Shown here in pieces: positions 11,581 to 22,228 of a stretch of 64,000 nt of DNA. The notes beneath the pieces were generated by a model. The model had not been told where the DNA came from and searched no databases. It saw only the letters and a list, made by a program, of their open reading frames with translations. The stretch comes from Pseudomonas fluorescens (GTDB lineage Bacteria > Pseudomonadota > Gammaproteobacteria > Pseudomonadales > Pseudomonadaceae): contig NZ_CP015637.1 of assembly GCF_001708445.1 (NCBI RefSeq), positions 807,001 to 871,000 of the forward strand. Reading direction: 5' to 3'. The position numbers were made by a program, and so were the translations under genes. Positions within the stretch are counted from its first letter, which is position 1, and each line of letters starts with the position of its first letter.

Positions 11581-12085
11581 TGACGGTCTCTCCGGTTTTC
11601 TTACTCTTGAACATATCCAGCGCCAGCATGATTGCACCGACGGTGATGGCGCTGTCGGCAAAGTTGAACGCCGGGAAGTACCAGCGGTTCTGCCAGTGCA
11701 CCAGAATGAAGTCGATCACATGGCCCAGGGCAATGCGGTCGTACAAGTTGCCCAGCGCGCCGCCCAGCACCAGGGCCAAGGCGATCGCCAGCCAGGTGTC
11801 ATCGCGGCCCAGGCGCTTGAGCCAGACCACCAGCACCGCACTGACCACCACGGCAATCAGGGCGAACAGCCAGCGCTGCCAGCCACCGCTGTCAGCGAGG
11901 AAACTGAAGGCGGCGCCGGTGTTGTAGGCCAGGGTCCAGCTGAAGTAATCCGGAATTACCACGACCTGCTGGAACATCTCCAGGGAACCCTCGAAATGAG
12001 CCTTGCTGACCTGGTCGATGACCAGCACCAGCACGCTCAGTACGAGCCAGCCCAGGCGTCCGAAACGATCCGCTGCATCAGGCAT
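11573..12085 (-). CDS. lspA: Lipoprotein signal peptidase LspA
   Basis: Inner-membrane aspartyl protease that cleaves the signal peptide of prolipoproteins after lipidation. The 170 residues form four membrane helices, and the catalytic Asp contexts [14 protein letters not shown] and FNFADSAIT are intact. The start at 12085 overlaps the ileS stop by eight bases (12078-12085). It is the enzyme that would mature lipoproteins such as BamD, LolB and HrcJ encoded in this window. Confidence 0.95.
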   Translation of the reverse strand: MPDAADRFGRLGWLVLSVLVLVIDQVSKAHFEGSLEMFQQVVVIPDYFSWTLAYNTGAAFSFLADSGGWQRWLFALIAVVVSAVLVVWLKRLGRDDTWLAIALALVLGGALGNLYDRIALGHVIDFILVHWQNRWYFPAFNFADSAITVGAIMLALDMFKSKKTGETVND

Positions 12086-14909
12086 AGTGGCGAACCTCGC
12101 CAGCACCGCTGATGTTGTCGACGCAACGACCGCAGATTTCCGGATGCTCGGGGTTTACGCCAACGTCTTCACGACAGTGCCAGCAACGGGCGCACTTAGG
12201 GAACGCCGACTTGACCACTTTGAGCTTGAGGCCCGGTACTTCGGTGGCCACGGCATCCGCTGGAGCCTGGGCAAAGGGTGCCAGGCTGGCAGTGGACGTG
12301 ATCAACACGAAGCGCAGTTCGTTGCTCAGCTTGGCCAGGTCGGCGGTCAGGCTTTCCTCGGCAAACAGGGTGACTTCGGCCTGCAGGTTGCCACCGACGG
12401 CCTTGGCCGCACGCTGGACTTCCAGTTCCTTGTTCACCGCGACCTTCACGGCCATCACGCCTTCCCAGTACTCGCGACCCAGCTCGAAGTCGGCCGGCAG
12501 TTCGGTCAGGCCTTCATACCAGGTGTTGAGCATCACGGACTCGTTACGCTCGCCCGGCAGGTACTCCCACAGTTCGTCGGCGGTGAAGGCCAGGATCGGT
12601 GCGATCCAGCGCACCAGCGCTTCGCTGATGTGGTACAGCGCGGTCTGCGCCGAACGGCGCGCCTTGCTGTTGGCGCCGGTGGTGTACTGGCGGTCCTTGA
12701 TGATATCGAGGTAGAAACCACCCAGTTCCTGCACGCAGAAATTGTGGATCTTCGAGTACACGTTCCAGAAGCGGTATTCGCCGTAGTGCTCCTGCAACTC
12801 TCGCTGCAGCAACAGTGTACGGTCCACGGCCCAACGGTCCAGGGCGAGCATGTCCTCGGCCGGCAGGATGTCGGTGGCCGGGTTGAAACCGGTCAGGTTC
12901 GACAGCATGAAGCGTGCGGTATTGCGGATACGACGGTAGGCATCGGCGCTGCGGGCCAGGATCTGGTCCGACACGGCGATCTCGCCCGAGTAATCGGTCG
13001 AGGCTACCCACAGACGCATGATGTCGGCACCCAAGGTGTCGTTGATCTTTTTCGGTTCGATCACGTTCTTCAGCGACTTGGACATCTTGCGGCCCGTCTC
13101 GTCGACGGTGAAACCGTGGGTCAGCAGTTCGCGGTACGGGGCGTGGTCGTCGATGGCGCAACCCGTCAGCAACGAGGAGTGGAACCAGCCACGGTGCTGG
13201 TCCGAGCCTTCCAGGTAGAGGTCCGCACGTGGGCCGTTCTCGTGGCCCATCGGGTGCGAGCCGCGCAATACGTGCCAGTGGGTAGTACCGGAGTCGAACC
13301 ACACGTCGAGGGTGTCGCTGATCTTGTCGTACAGCGGCGCTTCGTCACCCAGCAGCTCGGCGGCATCCAGCTTGAACCAGGCTTCGATGCCTTCCTGTTC
13401 AACGCGTTGAGCCACGGTTTCCATCAGTTCGACAGTGCGAGGGTGCAGTTCGCCGCTTTCCTTGTTCAGGAAGAACGGGATCGGCACACCCCAGTTGCGC
13501 TGGCGGGAGATGCACCAGTCTGGACGATTGGCGATCATCGAGTGCAGGCGCGCCTGGCCCCAGGCCGGGACGAACTTGGTGTCTTCGATGGCTTTGAGCG
13601 AGCGCACACGCAGGGTGTCGCCGCTGGCGGGCTCTTTGTCCATGCCGATGAACCACTGCGCGGTGGCGCGGTAGATCAGCGGGGTCTTGTGGCGCCAGCA
13701 GTGCATATAGCTGTGTTGGATAGTCGCGGTTTGCATGAGTGCGCCGACTTCGCGCAGCTTGTCGATGATCGCCTGGTCGGCCTTGAAGATGAACTGGCCA
13801 CCGAAGAACTCCAGCGAAGGCGCATATACGCCGTTGCTTTGCACCGGGTTGATGATGTCATCGTTCACCAGGCCGTACTTCTTGCAGATGACGAAGTCGT
13901 CCACGCCATAGGCAGGCGAGCAGTGAACCACGCCGGTACCGGAACCCAGCTCGACGTAGTCAGCCAGGTACACCGGCGACAGGCGGTCGTAGAACGGATG
14001 ACGGAAGTTGATCAGTTCCAGCGCAGAGCCGGTCGTGGTAGCAATCACCGAGCCTTGCAGCTCGTAGCGGGCCAGGCAGGCCTCGACCATTTCTTCAGCC
14101 AGCACCAGCAGGCGATCACCAACGTCCACCAGGGCGTAGGTGAACTCCGGGTGCACGTTCAGCGCCTGGTTGGCCGGAATGGTCCACGGGGTGGTGGTCC
14201 AGATCACGATGGCGGCAGGCTTGGCCAGGCTCGACAGGCCGAAGGCCTCGGCGAGCTTGACGTCGTCGGCAACCGGGAAGGCCACGTCGATGGTCGAGGA
14301 CTTCTTGTCTTCGTACTCGACTTCCGCTTCAGCCAGGGCCGAACCGCAGTCAAAGCACCAGTTCACGGGCTTGAGACCCTTGAACACGAAACCGCCCTTG
14401 ACGATTTCGGCCAAGGCGCGGATTTCACCGGCCTCGTTCTTGAAGTTCATGGTCTTGTACGGGTTGTCCCAATCGCCCAGCACGCCCAGGCGGATGAATT
14501 CGGACTTCTGCCCTTCGATCTGCTCGGTGGCGTAGGCGCGGCACAGCTCGCGGGTCTTGTCGGCGCCCAGGTTCTTGCCGTAGGTCACTTCGACTTTGTG
14601 TTCGATCGGCAGGCCATGGCAGTCCCAACCCGGAACATAAGGCGCGTCGAAACCCGAAAGGGTTTTCGAACGGATGATCATGTCCTTGAGAATCTTGTTC
14701 AGCGCATGACCGATGTGAATCGTGCCGTTGGCGTAAGGAGGGCCGTCGTGCAGAACGAATTTCGGACGATCCTTGCCAATTTCGCGCAACTTTCCGTACA
14801 GGCCAATACTGTCCCAGCGCTGCAGGATCTGCGGTTCGCGCTGTGGCAGGCCGGCCTTCATTGGGAAGGCGGTGTCCGGAAGGTTTAGCGTGGCTTTATA
14901 GTCGGTCAT
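12078..14909 (-). CDS. ileS: Isoleucyl-tRNA synthetase
   Basis: Class I synthetase of 943 residues charging tRNA-Ile. It shows the HIGH-type motif in [16 protein letters not shown] near residue 60, the KMSKS loop in [10 protein letters not shown], an editing (CP1) insertion between them, and a C-terminal zinc-finger stretch [11 protein letters not shown]...CGRCV. These features match the bacterial type usually sensitive to mupirocin. It ends overlapping lspA and starts 14 bases after ribF. Confidence 0.98.
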   Translation of the reverse strand: MTDYKATLNLPDTAFPMKAGLPQREPQILQRWDSIGLYGKLREIGKDRPKFVLHDGPPYANGTIHIGHALNKILKDMIIRSKTLSGFDAPYVPGWDCHGLPIEHKVEVTYGKNLGADKTRELCRAYATEQIEGQKSEFIRLGVLGDWDNPYKTMNFKNEAGEIRALAEIVKGGFVFKGLKPVNWCFDCGSALAEAEVEYEDKKSSTIDVAFPVADDVKLAEAFGLSSLAKPAAIVIWTTTPWTIPANQALNVHPEFTYALVDVGDRLLVLAEEMVEACLARYELQGSVIATTTGSALELINFRHPFYDRLSPVYLADYVELGSGTGVVHCSPAYGVDDFVICKKYGLVNDDIINPVQSNGVYAPSLEFFGGQFIFKADQAIIDKLREVGALMQTATIQHSYMHCWRHKTPLIYRATAQWFIGMDKEPASGDTLRVRSLKAIEDTKFVPAWGQARLHSMIANRPDWCISRQRNWGVPIPFFLNKESGELHPRTVELMETVAQRVEQEGIEAWFKLDAAELLGDEAPLYDKISDTLDVWFDSGTTHWHVLRGSHPMGHENGPRADLYLEGSDQHRGWFHSSLLTGCAIDDHAPYRELLTHGFTVDETGRKMSKSLKNVIEPKKINDTLGADIMRLWVASTDYSGEIAVSDQILARSADAYRRIRNTARFMLSNLTGFNPATDILPAEDMLALDRWAVDRTLLLQRELQEHYGEYRFWNVYSKIHNFCVQELGGFYLDIIKDRQYTTGANSKARRSAQTALYHISEALVRWIAPILAFTADELWEYLPGERNESVMLNTWYEGLTELPADFELGREYWEGVMAVKVAVNKELEVQRAAKAVGGNLQAEVTLFAEESLTADLAKLSNELRFVLITSTASLAPFAQAPADAVATEVPGLKLKVVKSAFPKCARCWHCREDVGVNPEHPEICGRCVDNISGAGEVRHYA

Positions 14910-14923
14910 TTAAGGCTCTTCGG

Positions 14924-15862
14924 TTAGCGATGGGCGCTAGGTGCGGCTAGTGCACGGGCGGCGGCGACATCCGCATTGATCGCCGTTTTCAACGCCTCCA
15001 GGGAGGCGAAACGCTGCTCTTCACGCAGCTTCTGGTGGAAAACCACCGTCAAACGCCGGTCATACAGATCACCGGCAAAATCCAAAAGGTGAACTTCCAG
15101 GTGGGCCTTGCCATCACCTGCAACCGTGGGCCTGACACCTATATTGGCGACTCCCGGCCACGATTGGCCGTCGATATCGACGCTCACCAGGTAAACCCCG
15201 GTCAGCGGCACACGACGGCGCTTGAGTTGCACGTTGGCAGTTGGCGTACCCAGTTGGCGCGCCAGCTTCTGGCCGTGCAATACCCGCCCGGCAATACGGA
15301 ACGGGCGACCGAGCAGACGCTCGGCCAAGGCGAAGTCGGCAGCGGCCAGGGCATTACGCACCTGGGTGCTGCTCACGCGCAGGCCGTCCAGTTCGACGGT
15401 TTGCGCGGCTTCGACGGTAAACCCCTGGGTGACACCGGCGTGTTGCAGGAAATCGAAATCGCCGACCCGGTCACAACCGAAACGGAAGTCGTCGCCGACC
15501 TCCAAATGCTGTACGCCCAGGCCATCGACCAGGATACGGTCGACAAACTCAGCGGCGCTGAGGCTCTGCAAACGCTGGTTGAAGGCCAGGCAGAGGACGC
15601 GGTCCACACCTTCGTCGGCCAGCAGTTGCAGCTTGTCCCGAAGGCGGGCCAGACGGGCCGGTGCCGTTTCCGGGGTAAAGTATTCCCGCGGCTGCGGCTC
15701 AAAAATCACCACGCAGCTGGGCACGCCCAACTCGACTGCACGCTCGCGCAGCCTTGCCAGGATAGCCTGGTGGCCACGGTGAACACCGTCAAAGTTGCCA
15801 ATAGTGGCGACGCAGCCCCGATGCTGGGGGCGCAGGTTGTGGAGACCTCGAACCAGCTGCAT
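14924..15862 (-). CDS. ribF: Bifunctional riboflavin kinase / FAD synthetase RibF
   Basis: Makes FMN and then FAD. The 312-residue product has an N-terminal nucleotidyltransferase domain with GNFDGVHRGHQ and a C-terminal flavokinase domain (GRVLHGQKLARQLGTPTANV). The start at 15862 (MQLVRGLHNL) is preferred over in-frame ATGs at 15880 and 15937 because the family begins here. It lies between murJ and ileS, as in related genomes. Confidence 0.93.
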   Translation of the reverse strand: MQLVRGLHNLRPQHRGCVATIGNFDGVHRGHQAILARLRERAVELGVPSCVVIFEPQPREYFTPETAPARLARLRDKLQLLADEGVDRVLCLAFNQRLQSLSAAEFVDRILVDGLGVQHLEVGDDFRFGCDRVGDFDFLQHAGVTQGFTVEAAQTVELDGLRVSSTQVRNALAAADFALAERLLGRPFRIAGRVLHGQKLARQLGTPTANVQLKRRRVPLTGVYLVSVDIDGQSWPGVANIGVRPTVAGDGKAHLEVHLLDFAGDLYDRRLTVVFHQKLREEQRFASLEALKTAINADVAAARALAAPSAHR

Positions 15863-15981
15863 AACGCGCTTCTTGCTCATAAAGTGGTCGATTATAACCA
15901 CACCCGGCCCCGGATCACAGGCAACAGCGCAGGCCAAATGGGTCGAATCGATAAAACAATCGTTTTATCACGGCAAAGTCT

Positions 15982-17520
15982 CTATCCCAGCGACTTGCGA
16001 TTGAAATCCCGCAGGCGGAAGCCCTGCAGCAGCAACATCCCGAAGTACACCACCACACCGGCGACGACAAGTACGCCAAGGCGCATGAAGCGCTCCAACA
16101 TATGGCCTTGATCCCAGGCGGGCATGATGTGCATCAGCCCGAGCAGCACGGCCGACATCATCGCCACCGCTACCAGCAACTTGAGCGCAAACATCCCCCA
16201 GCCCGGCTGCGGTTGGAACATCTGCTGCTTACGCAGTTGATAAAACAGCAGGCCCGCATTGATACAGGCACCGGCGCTGATCGCCAAGGCAAGACCGGCG
16301 TGGGCCAGCGGGCCGATGAATACCAGGTTGAGCAGTTGCGTGACGATCAGCGTGAAGATTGCAATCTTCACCGGCGTGCGGATGTTTTGCTGGGCGTAGA
16401 AACCCGGCGCCAGCACTTTGATCACGATAATGCCGAGCAGGCCGACGGAGTAGGCAATCAACGCATGCTGGGTCATCAGGGCGTCGTGTGCATCGAATTG
16501 CCCGTACTGGAACAGCGACACCGTCAGCGGCTCAGCCAGGATTCCCAGCGCCAGGGAGCACGGCAACACCAGGACGAAACACAGGCGCAGCCCCCAGTCG
16601 AGAATGCGCGAGTACTCCTGGCGATCCTTGCTGGCGTAGGTACGCGCCAGGGTCGGCAGCAAAATCGTGCCCAGGGCAACGCCAAGCACGCCGGACGGCA
16701 GTTCCATCAGACGATCGGCGTAGTACATCCACGACACCGAGCCGGAGACCAGCAGCGAGGCAAACGCGGTGTTGATGATCAGGGAAATCTGACTGACCGA
16801 CACACCGAGGATCGCCGGCAACATGTTGCGCATTACGCGCCAGACGCCTGTGTCCTTGAGGTTCAGGCGCGGCAGGACGAGCATGCCGATCTTTTTCAGG
16901 TGCGGCAGTTGGTACAGCAATTGCGCCAGCCCGCCTGCCAGGACCGCCCAGCCCAGGGCCATGACCGGCGGATCGAAGTACGGCGTAAGGAACAGCGCGA
17001 AGATAATCATGCTGACGTTCAGCAGGGTCGGCACGAAGGCCGGCACCGAGAAACGATTCCAGGTATTGAGGATCGCCCCGGCCAGGGAGGATAGGGAGAT
17101 CAGCAATATATAAGGAAAGGTCACGCGCAACAGATCAGTGGTCAGCGCGAATTTTTCTGGGGTGTTGGCAAAACCGGGCGCCGTCGCCCAGATCACCCAG
17201 GGGGCGGCGAGCATGCCGGCGATGGTCACCAGCATCAATACCAGGGTGAGCAGGCCCGAGACGTAGGCAATAAAGGTACGGGTCGCCTCTTCGCCCTGCT
17301 GGGTCTTGTATTCAGCCAGGATCGGCACGAACGCCTGGGAAAATGCGCCCTCGGCGAAGATTCGCCGCAGCAGGTTGGGCAGCTTAAACGCTATAAAGAA
17401 GGCATCCGTGGCCATGCTGGCGCCAAAAATGCGCGCCAGCAGGGTGTCACGCACAAACCCCAAAACCCGGGAGATCATCGTGATAGAGCTGACGGCGGCC
17501 AACGATTTGAGCAGATTCAT
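15982..17520 (-). CDS. murJ: Lipid II flippase MurJ (MviN)
   Basis: Integral membrane flippase that moves the peptidoglycan precursor lipid II to the periplasmic face. The 512 residues make about 14 membrane helices, beginning [33 protein letters not shown], the conserved MOP-superfamily start. It is the first gene of the minus-strand murJ-ribF-ileS-lspA-fkpB series; rpsT diverges from it across about 250 bases. Confidence 0.96.
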   Translation of the reverse strand: MNLLKSLAAVSSITMISRVLGFVRDTLLARIFGASMATDAFFIAFKLPNLLRRIFAEGAFSQAFVPILAEYKTQQGEEATRTFIAYVSGLLTLVLMLVTIAGMLAAPWVIWATAPGFANTPEKFALTTDLLRVTFPYILLISLSSLAGAILNTWNRFSVPAFVPTLLNVSMIIFALFLTPYFDPPVMALGWAVLAGGLAQLLYQLPHLKKIGMLVLPRLNLKDTGVWRVMRNMLPAILGVSVSQISLIINTAFASLLVSGSVSWMYYADRLMELPSGVLGVALGTILLPTLARTYASKDRQEYSRILDWGLRLCFVLVLPCSLALGILAEPLTVSLFQYGQFDAHDALMTQHALIAYSVGLLGIIVIKVLAPGFYAQQNIRTPVKIAIFTLIVTQLLNLVFIGPLAHAGLALAISAGACINAGLLFYQLRKQQMFQPQPGWGMFALKLLVAVAMMSAVLLGLMHIMPAWDQGHMLERFMRLGVLVVAGVVVYFGMLLLQGFRLRDFNRKSLG

Positions 17521-17691
17521 TGAAAGAGTTTGCGCCTATAGATAAAGAGCAGGCGAACTAAGCGCCTACATATGCGATACTGCGCGCCTGCAACAGCACA
17601 GAGCCAAAGCTCGCGAGTTTACAGGTCAAGCGCCGGAAATAAATCACCCGCCTCTTCAGATCGACCACTCAGCAGTTCGCATCAGCCGCCC

Positions 17692-17720
17692 TTGACAACC
17701 CATCAAGTCATCGGCATGAT
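17692..17720 (+). promoter_or_regulatory. Sigma70 promoter of rpsT
   Basis: TTGACA (17692-17697), a 17-base spacer and CATGAT (17715-17720) form a near-consensus promoter about 50 bases before the rpsT start, fitting strong expression of a ribosomal protein gene. Confidence 0.75.
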
Positions 17721-17773
17721 TCGCGGCCTATTTTGTTTGCTATTTCCTAAAAAGTCTTTCGAGGAGCTCGACG

Positions 17774-18052
17774 GTGGCCAACACACCTTCCGCCAAAAAA
17801 CGTGCAAAACAGGCTGAGAAGCGTCGCAGCCACAACGCCAGCCTGCGTTCCATGGTTCGTACCTACATCAAGAATGTAGTTAAAGCCATCGACACCAAAG
17901 ACGCTGAAAAAGCCCAAGCTGCTTACGTTCTGGCAGTGCCGGTTATCGACCGTATGGCCGATAAAGGCATCATCCACAAGAACAAGGCCGCTCGTCATAA
18001 GAGCCGCCTGAATGGCCACATCAAGGCTCTGAGCGTTGCTGCAGCAGCCTAA
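17774..18052 (+). CDS. rpsT: 30S ribosomal protein S20
   Basis: Small-subunit protein of 92 residues that binds 16S rRNA helix 44 and the 5' domain. Its sequence is Lys/Arg-rich, starting [18 protein letters not shown] and ending in an Ala run, typical of S20. The start codon is GTG at 17774 with GAGGAG at 17761-17766 just upstream; there is no suitable ATG. It is monocistronic, bounded by its own promoter and terminator. Confidence 0.97.
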   Translation: MANTPSAKKRAKQAEKRRSHNASLRSMVRTYIKNVVKAIDTKDAEKAQAAYVLAVPVIDRMADKGIIHKNKAARHKSRLNGHIKALSVAAAA

Positions 18053-18093
18053 GTGGTAAGAACTGCCACGTAACCCCGGTTGCGTAACAGTTA

Positions 18094-18133
18094 AGAAATG
18101 CCCCGTACCGAAAGGTCCGGGGCATTTTTGTTT
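18094..18133 (+). terminator. Terminator of rpsT
   Basis: AAATGCCCC (18096-18104) pairs with GGGGCATTT (18119-18127) and an inner GTACC/GGT pairing extends the stem; a T run follows. It lies about 45 bases after the rpsT stop. Confidence 0.9.
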
Positions 18134-18156
18134 GTGCCTGAAAAGTCCTGGCCGTG

Positions 18157-18180
18157 ATCTGTGGCAAGCCCGCTAGCCAA
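18157..18180. repeat. Lone degenerate REP element
   Basis: TGTGGCAAGCCCGCTAGCCA resembles half of the GTGGCGAGCGGGCTTGCC class seen at 29544-29676, and the same AAGCCCGCTAGCCACAG wording recurs at 29680-29697. It is a solitary copy between two terminators, so it probably has no partner. Confidence 0.5.
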
Positions 18181-18200
18181 AAAAACGGGGAATTCTGGGC

Positions 18201-18233
18201 AAAAAAACGCCCCGAACCAGTCGGGGCATTTTT
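18201..18233 (-). terminator. Bidirectional terminator below slyD
   Basis: GCCCCGA (18209-18215) and TCGGGGC (18221-18227) form a seven-base stem with a five-base loop. Seven A residues to the left give a T run for minus-strand slyD transcripts, and TTTTT to the right would also stop plus-strand read-through. Confidence 0.85.
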
Positions 18234-18257
18234 GCTACCACCTGATCAGTGCATCAA

Positions 18258-18743
18258 TCAGTGGTGGTGACCGCCTTCACCGTGGACGTGGCCGTGAGCC
18301 ACTTCTTCCTGGGAAGCGTCGCGGATGGCGACGATCTTCACTTGGAAGTTCAGGCGCTGGCCTGCCAGGGGGTGGTTGCCGTCGACAGTCACATCGTCGC
18401 CGTCCAGATCACGGATGGTGACGATCTGCATTTGGCCGTCCGGCGCGGAAGCGTGGAACTGCATGCCCACTTCCAACTCGTCGACGCCTTCGAACATGCT
18501 GCGGCTCAGGGTGCTGACCAGTTCGGCGGAGTATTCGCCGTAGGCATCTTCAGGCTCTACGGCCACGGTCAGTTCATCACCAACCTGTTTGCCTTCCAGC
18601 GCCTTTTCCAGGCCCGGGATGATATTACCTGCGCCTTGCAGGTAGACCAGCGGCGCGCCGCCGGCTGAGCTGTCGATGACCTCACCAGCGTCGTTGGTCA
18701 GGGTATAGTCGATGGAGACAGCCTTGTTAGCGGCGATCGTCAT
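18258..18743 (-). CDS. slyD: FKBP-type peptidyl-prolyl isomerase SlyD
   Basis: Cytosolic prolyl isomerase, chaperone and metal (nickel) carrier of 161 residues. The FKBP halves flank an inserted flap (NIIPGLEKALEGKQVGDEL; DGNHPLAGQRLNFQVKIV), and the C-terminus is the metal-binding tail AHGHVHGEGGHHH, shorter than that of E. coli. The ATG at 18743 is chosen from the family start MTIAANKAVSIDY. It is a paralogue of FkpB at 11128. Confidence 0.93.
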   Translation of the reverse strand: MTIAANKAVSIDYTLTNDAGEVIDSSAGGAPLVYLQGAGNIIPGLEKALEGKQVGDELTVAVEPEDAYGEYSAELVSTLSRSMFEGVDELEVGMQFHASAPDGQMQIVTIRDLDGDDVTVDGNHPLAGQRLNFQVKIVAIRDASQEEVAHGHVHGEGGHHH

Positions 18744-19032
18744 GGGGCGAGACCTTTTGCATAAGAATGAAGAACGGACAAGTCTAAACAAGGATTTGCC
18801 CGAAAGCGAACAGAACCCGGACGGACGGGACCGATCAACGGCCTCGTTCATCACCGGATTCCACCAGGACGACGACCTGCACTGGGTTGCCGAGCTGTCC
18901 TGTGGACACACCCAGCACCTGCGCCACCAGCCGCCCTGGCAGTCTCGTGTCTGGGTGCTGGAGCCCACGCAACGCCTTGAAAAAATAGGCCAGCCCTTTG
19001 CCTGCGGCTGGTGTGCGCAGGAGCGCGAATAA
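18742..19032 (+). CDS. DUF3565 domain protein
   Basis: Small conserved proteobacterial protein of unknown role. The conserved part starts about residue 35 (FITGFHQDDDLHWVAELSCG) and has the family signature CGHTQHLRHQPPW and a final CGWC, which suggests a metal-binding Cys/His site. The start is uncertain: the ATG used here overlaps the slyD ATG on the other strand, and the first 30 codons look poorly coding. The conserved domain itself is secure. Confidence 0.7.
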   Translation: MGRDLLHKNEERTSLNKDLPESEQNPDGRDRSTASFITGFHQDDDLHWVAELSCGHTQHLRHQPPWQSRVWVLEPTQRLEKIGQPFACGWCAQERE

Positions 19033-19111
19033 CGATAACCTTGGCGCCTGATTCCCGGTAGGCACTCAACCATAGAGCGCCACCGAAGCCATGCACCTCC
19101 AGAGAATTCGC

Positions 19112-21211
19112 ATGCAGACTTTTTTTATCGCGCCCACCGATTTTGGTGTGGGTCTGACCTCCATCAGCCTCGGGCTGGTGCGTACCCTTGAGCGGGCCGG
19201 GCTGAAAGTCGGGTTCTTCAAGCCGATTGCCCAGCCGCACCCCGGCGATACCGGCCCCGAGCGTTCCACCGAACTGGTGGCCCGCACCCACGGCCTGAAA
19301 CCGCCCCAACCTCTCGGCCTGGCCCACGTAGAGCGCATGCTCGGCGATGGCCAGCTCGACGAGTTGCTTGAAGAAATCATCACCCTTTACCAACAGGCTG
19401 CCGTGGGCAAGGACGTGCTGATCGTCGAAGGCATGGTGCCGACCCGCAGCGCCAGCTACGCGGCCCGGGTCAACCTGCACCTGGCCAAGAGCCTGGATGC
19501 GGAGGTGATCCTGGTTTCCGCTCCAGAAAATGAAGTACTCACCGAACTCTCCGGCCGCGTGGAATTGCAGGCCCAGTTGTTCGGTGGCCCGAAAGACCCG
19601 AAAGTCCTCGGCGTGATCCTGAATAAGGTGCGCACCGACGAAAGCATGGAGGCCTTCTCGGCCCGCCTGAAAGAACATTCGCCGTTATTGCGCAGCGGCG
19701 ATTTCCGCCTGCTGGGCTGCATCCCCTACCAGCCGGAACTCAACGCGCCGCGCACCCGCGACGTGGCCGACCTGATGGGCGCGCAAATCCTCAATGCCGG
19801 CGACTACGAAACCCGGCGCATGACCAAGATCATCATCTGCGCGCGCACCATGCGTAACACCGTGGAGCTGCTCAAGCCCGGGGTACTGGTGGTAACCCCC
19901 GGCGACCGTGACGACATCATCCTCGCCGTCAGCCTGGCCGCGATCAACGGCGTGCCCCTGGCCGGCCTGCTGCTGACCAGCGATACCCTGCCCGACCCGC
20001 GCATCATGGATCTGTGCCGCGGCGCGTTCCAGGCTGGGCTGCCGGTTTTGTCGGTGAGTACCGGTTCCTACGAAACCGCCAACCTGCTCAACAACCTCAA
20101 CAAGGAAATCCCCATCGATGACCGCGAGCGCGCGGAGATCATCACCGATTTCGTCGCCAGCCACCTCGATGCGCGCTGGCTGCACCAGCGTTGCGGCACG
20201 CCACGGGAGATGCGCCTGTCGCCGGCGGTGTTCCGCTACCAACTGATCCAACGCGCCCAGGCGGCCAACAAACGCATTGTGCTGCCCGAGGGCAGCGAGC
20301 CATTGACCGTCCAAGCCGCCGCCATCTGCCAGGCCCGGGGCATCGCCCGCTGTGTGCTGCTGGCCAAGCCGGCTGACGTGGAAGCGGTCGCCCGCGCCCA
20401 AGGCATTGAATTGCCCGAAGGCCTGGAGATTCTCGACCCGGACCTGATCCGCCAACGCTATGTCGAGCCGATGGTGGCGTTGCGCAAGAGCAAAAGCCTC
20501 AACGCACCGATGGCCGAGCAGCAACTGGAAGACACCGTGGTAATCGCCACCATGATGCTGGCCCTGGACGAAGTGGACGGCCTGGTTTCCGGGGTTATCC
20601 ACTCCACCGCCAACACTATTCGCCCGGCCCTGCAACTGATCAAGACCGCGCCGGGCTGCACCTTGGTGTCGTCAGTGTTCTTCATGCTGTTCCCCGAACA
20701 AGTGCTGGTGTACGGCGACTGCGTGATGAACCCGCACCCAAGCGCTGCCGAGCTGGCGGAAATCGCCCTGCAAAGCGCTGAATCGGCGGCCGCGTTCGGT
20801 ATCACCCCGCGGGTGGCGATGATCAGCTATTCCAGCGGTGACTCGGCCAGCGGCGAAGAAGTGGAAAAAGTCCGCGAAGCCACCCTGCTCGCCCACGAAC
20901 AGCAAAGCTCGCTGCTGATCGACGGCCCGTTGCAATACGACGCCGCCGCCAACGAAAACGTCGCCCGGCAACTGGCGCCCGACAGCCTGGTAGCCGGCAA
21001 GGCCACCGTGTTCGTATTCCCCGACCTGAACACCGGCAACACCACCCACAAGGCGGTACAACGCAGCGCCGATTGCGTCAGCCTGGGGCCGATGCTCCAA
21101 GGCCTGCGCAAGCCGGTGAATGACCTGCCGCGCGGCGCCCAAGTGGATGACATCGTGTACACCATCGCCCTGACGGCGATTCAAGCCGCCAACCGACCTA
21201 TGGATATCTAA
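19112..21211 (+). CDS. pta: Phosphate acetyltransferase Pta (long form)
   Basis: Interconverts acetyl-CoA and acetyl phosphate. The 699-residue product is the long form: an N-terminal P-loop-like BioD/CobB-type region (TFFIAPTDFGVGLTSISLGL), a middle DRTGG domain (about 215-330) and a C-terminal catalytic phosphotransacetylase domain from about residue 370 (RIVLPEGSEPLTVQAA). ATG at 19112 is used; an alternative at 19091 would add seven residues. No ackA lies beside it. The stop touches the next gene, so the two are cotranscribed. Confidence 0.94.
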   Translation: MQTFFIAPTDFGVGLTSISLGLVRTLERAGLKVGFFKPIAQPHPGDTGPERSTELVARTHGLKPPQPLGLAHVERMLGDGQLDELLEEIITLYQQAAVGKDVLIVEGMVPTRSASYAARVNLHLAKSLDAEVILVSAPENEVLTELSGRVELQAQLFGGPKDPKVLGVILNKVRTDESMEAFSARLKEHSPLLRSGDFRLLGCIPYQPELNAPRTRDVADLMGAQILNAGDYETRRMTKIIICARTMRNTVELLKPGVLVVTPGDRDDIILAVSLAAINGVPLAGLLLTSDTLPDPRIMDLCRGAFQAGLPVLSVSTGSYETANLLNNLNKEIPIDDRERAEIITDFVASHLDARWLHQRCGTPREMRLSPAVFRYQLIQRAQAANKRIVLPEGSEPLTVQAAAICQARGIARCVLLAKPADVEAVARAQGIELPEGLEILDPDLIRQRYVEPMVALRKSKSLNAPMAEQQLEDTVVIATMMLALDEVDGLVSGVIHSTANTIRPALQLIKTAPGCTLVSSVFFMLFPEQVLVYGDCVMNPHPSAAELAEIALQSAESAAAFGITPRVAMISYSSGDSASGEEVEKVREATLLAHEQQSSLLIDGPLQYDAAANENVARQLAPDSLVAGKATVFVFPDLNTGNTTHKAVQRSADCVSLGPMLQGLRKPVNDLPRGAQVDDIVYTIALTAIQAANRPMDI

Positions 21212-22111
21212 ATGCTGGATTTTCTACCTGCCGCCGCGCGCGGGGTGATCGCTTCGCTGTTGTTGGCGCTGAATACGATCCTGTTGTGTTCGTTCCTGTT
21301 TGTCGTCGCGCTGTTCAAGGCGCTGCCGTTCGCCAAGCGCTTCAGCGAGTGGCTGATGAACCACACCCATGAAGCCTGGGTCACCAACAACAAGGGTTGG
21401 ATGAACCTGGTGCGCCGCACCCGTTGGCACCTTAAAGGCCTTGAAGGCCTGGACTACCAGCACTCGTACCTGGTGACCAGCAACCACCAGAGCTGGGTCG
21501 ACATCATGGTGCTGCAATACGTGCTCAATCGACGGATTCGCCCGCTCAAGTTTTTCCTCAAGCAGGAGCTCATCTGGGTGCCGGTGATTGGCCTGGCATG
21601 GTGGGCGCTGGGTTTTCCTTTCATGAAGCGCTACACCAAGGCCTACCTGGAAAAACACCCGGAGAAGAAAGGCAAAGACCTGGAAACCACCCGCAAGACC
21701 TGCGCGAAGTTTCGTGACAACCCGGTAGGTATTTTCAACTTTGCCGAAGGCACGCGCTTTACGCCAGGCAAGCACGCGCAGCAGAACTCGCCGTTTCGCT
21801 ACCTGCTCAAGCCAAAGGCTGGTGGTATCGCATTTGTCCTGGATGCCATGGGTGAACAGTTGAAGTCACTGGTCAACGTGACCATCCACTATCCCGCCGG
21901 ACGCCCAGGATATTGGGACTTGCTGTGCGGGAATGTGCAGGACGTGGTGGTGCAGTTTGAAGAGGTGCCGATTCCGGCCGAGTTCATTGGCAAGAATTAT
22001 GAGCAGGATGGGGAATACAGGACGGCGTTCCAGGGTTGGATCAACACGCTATGGGAAGACAAGGATGCGCTGCTGGACAGGCTCCACACCGAATACCCAG
22101 ACAAACATTGA
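21212..22111 (+). CDS. PlsC-type 1-acyl-glycerophosphate acyltransferase (YihG-like)
   Basis: Membrane lipid acyltransferase of 299 residues with two N-terminal hydrophobic stretches (residues about 10-40). It has acyltransferase block I in the form TSNHQSWVDIMVL (HxxxxD) and block III FNFAEGTRFTPGK. The length and sequence resemble E. coli YihG rather than housekeeping PlsC, suggesting a minor or specialised lysophosphatidate acyltransferase. Its ATG directly follows the pta stop. Confidence 0.85.
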   Translation: MLDFLPAAARGVIASLLLALNTILLCSFLFVVALFKALPFAKRFSEWLMNHTHEAWVTNNKGWMNLVRRTRWHLKGLEGLDYQHSYLVTSNHQSWVDIMVLQYVLNRRIRPLKFFLKQELIWVPVIGLAWWALGFPFMKRYTKAYLEKHPEKKGKDLETTRKTCAKFRDNPVGIFNFAEGTRFTPGKHAQQNSPFRYLLKPKAGGIAFVLDAMGEQLKSLVNVTIHYPAGRPGYWDLLCGNVQDVVVQFEEVPIPAEFIGKNYEQDGEYRTAFQGWINTLWEDKDALLDRLHTEYPDKH

Positions 22112-22118
22112 TCAAAAT

Positions 22119-22206
22119 GTGGGAGGGGGCTTGCCCCCGATGGCAGTGTGTCAGTCAGTACATGCTTTACTGACCCACCGCTATCGGGGGCAAGCCCCCT
22201 CTCACA
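22119..22206. repeat. REPIN, acyltransferase-cysNC gap
   Basis: GTGGGAGGGGGCTTGCCCCC on the left and CGGGGGCAAGCCCCCTCTCAC on the right form the same inverted pair as the copy at 11005, with a slightly different centre. It sits between two convergent genes, the usual REPIN location. Confidence 0.92.
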
Positions 22207-22228
22207 GTTGACCGCGCTCGATCTTGAA

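Noticed and set aside
12003..14888. A 961-codon open frame on the plus strand opposite ileS
   Set aside because: Antisense shadow of ileS. The translation is rich in Gly, Val, His and Gln without domains.
18712..18741. Upstream in-frame ATG for the DUF3565 gene
   Set aside because: It would lie well inside slyD on the other strand, and the added residues do not look like protein sequence.
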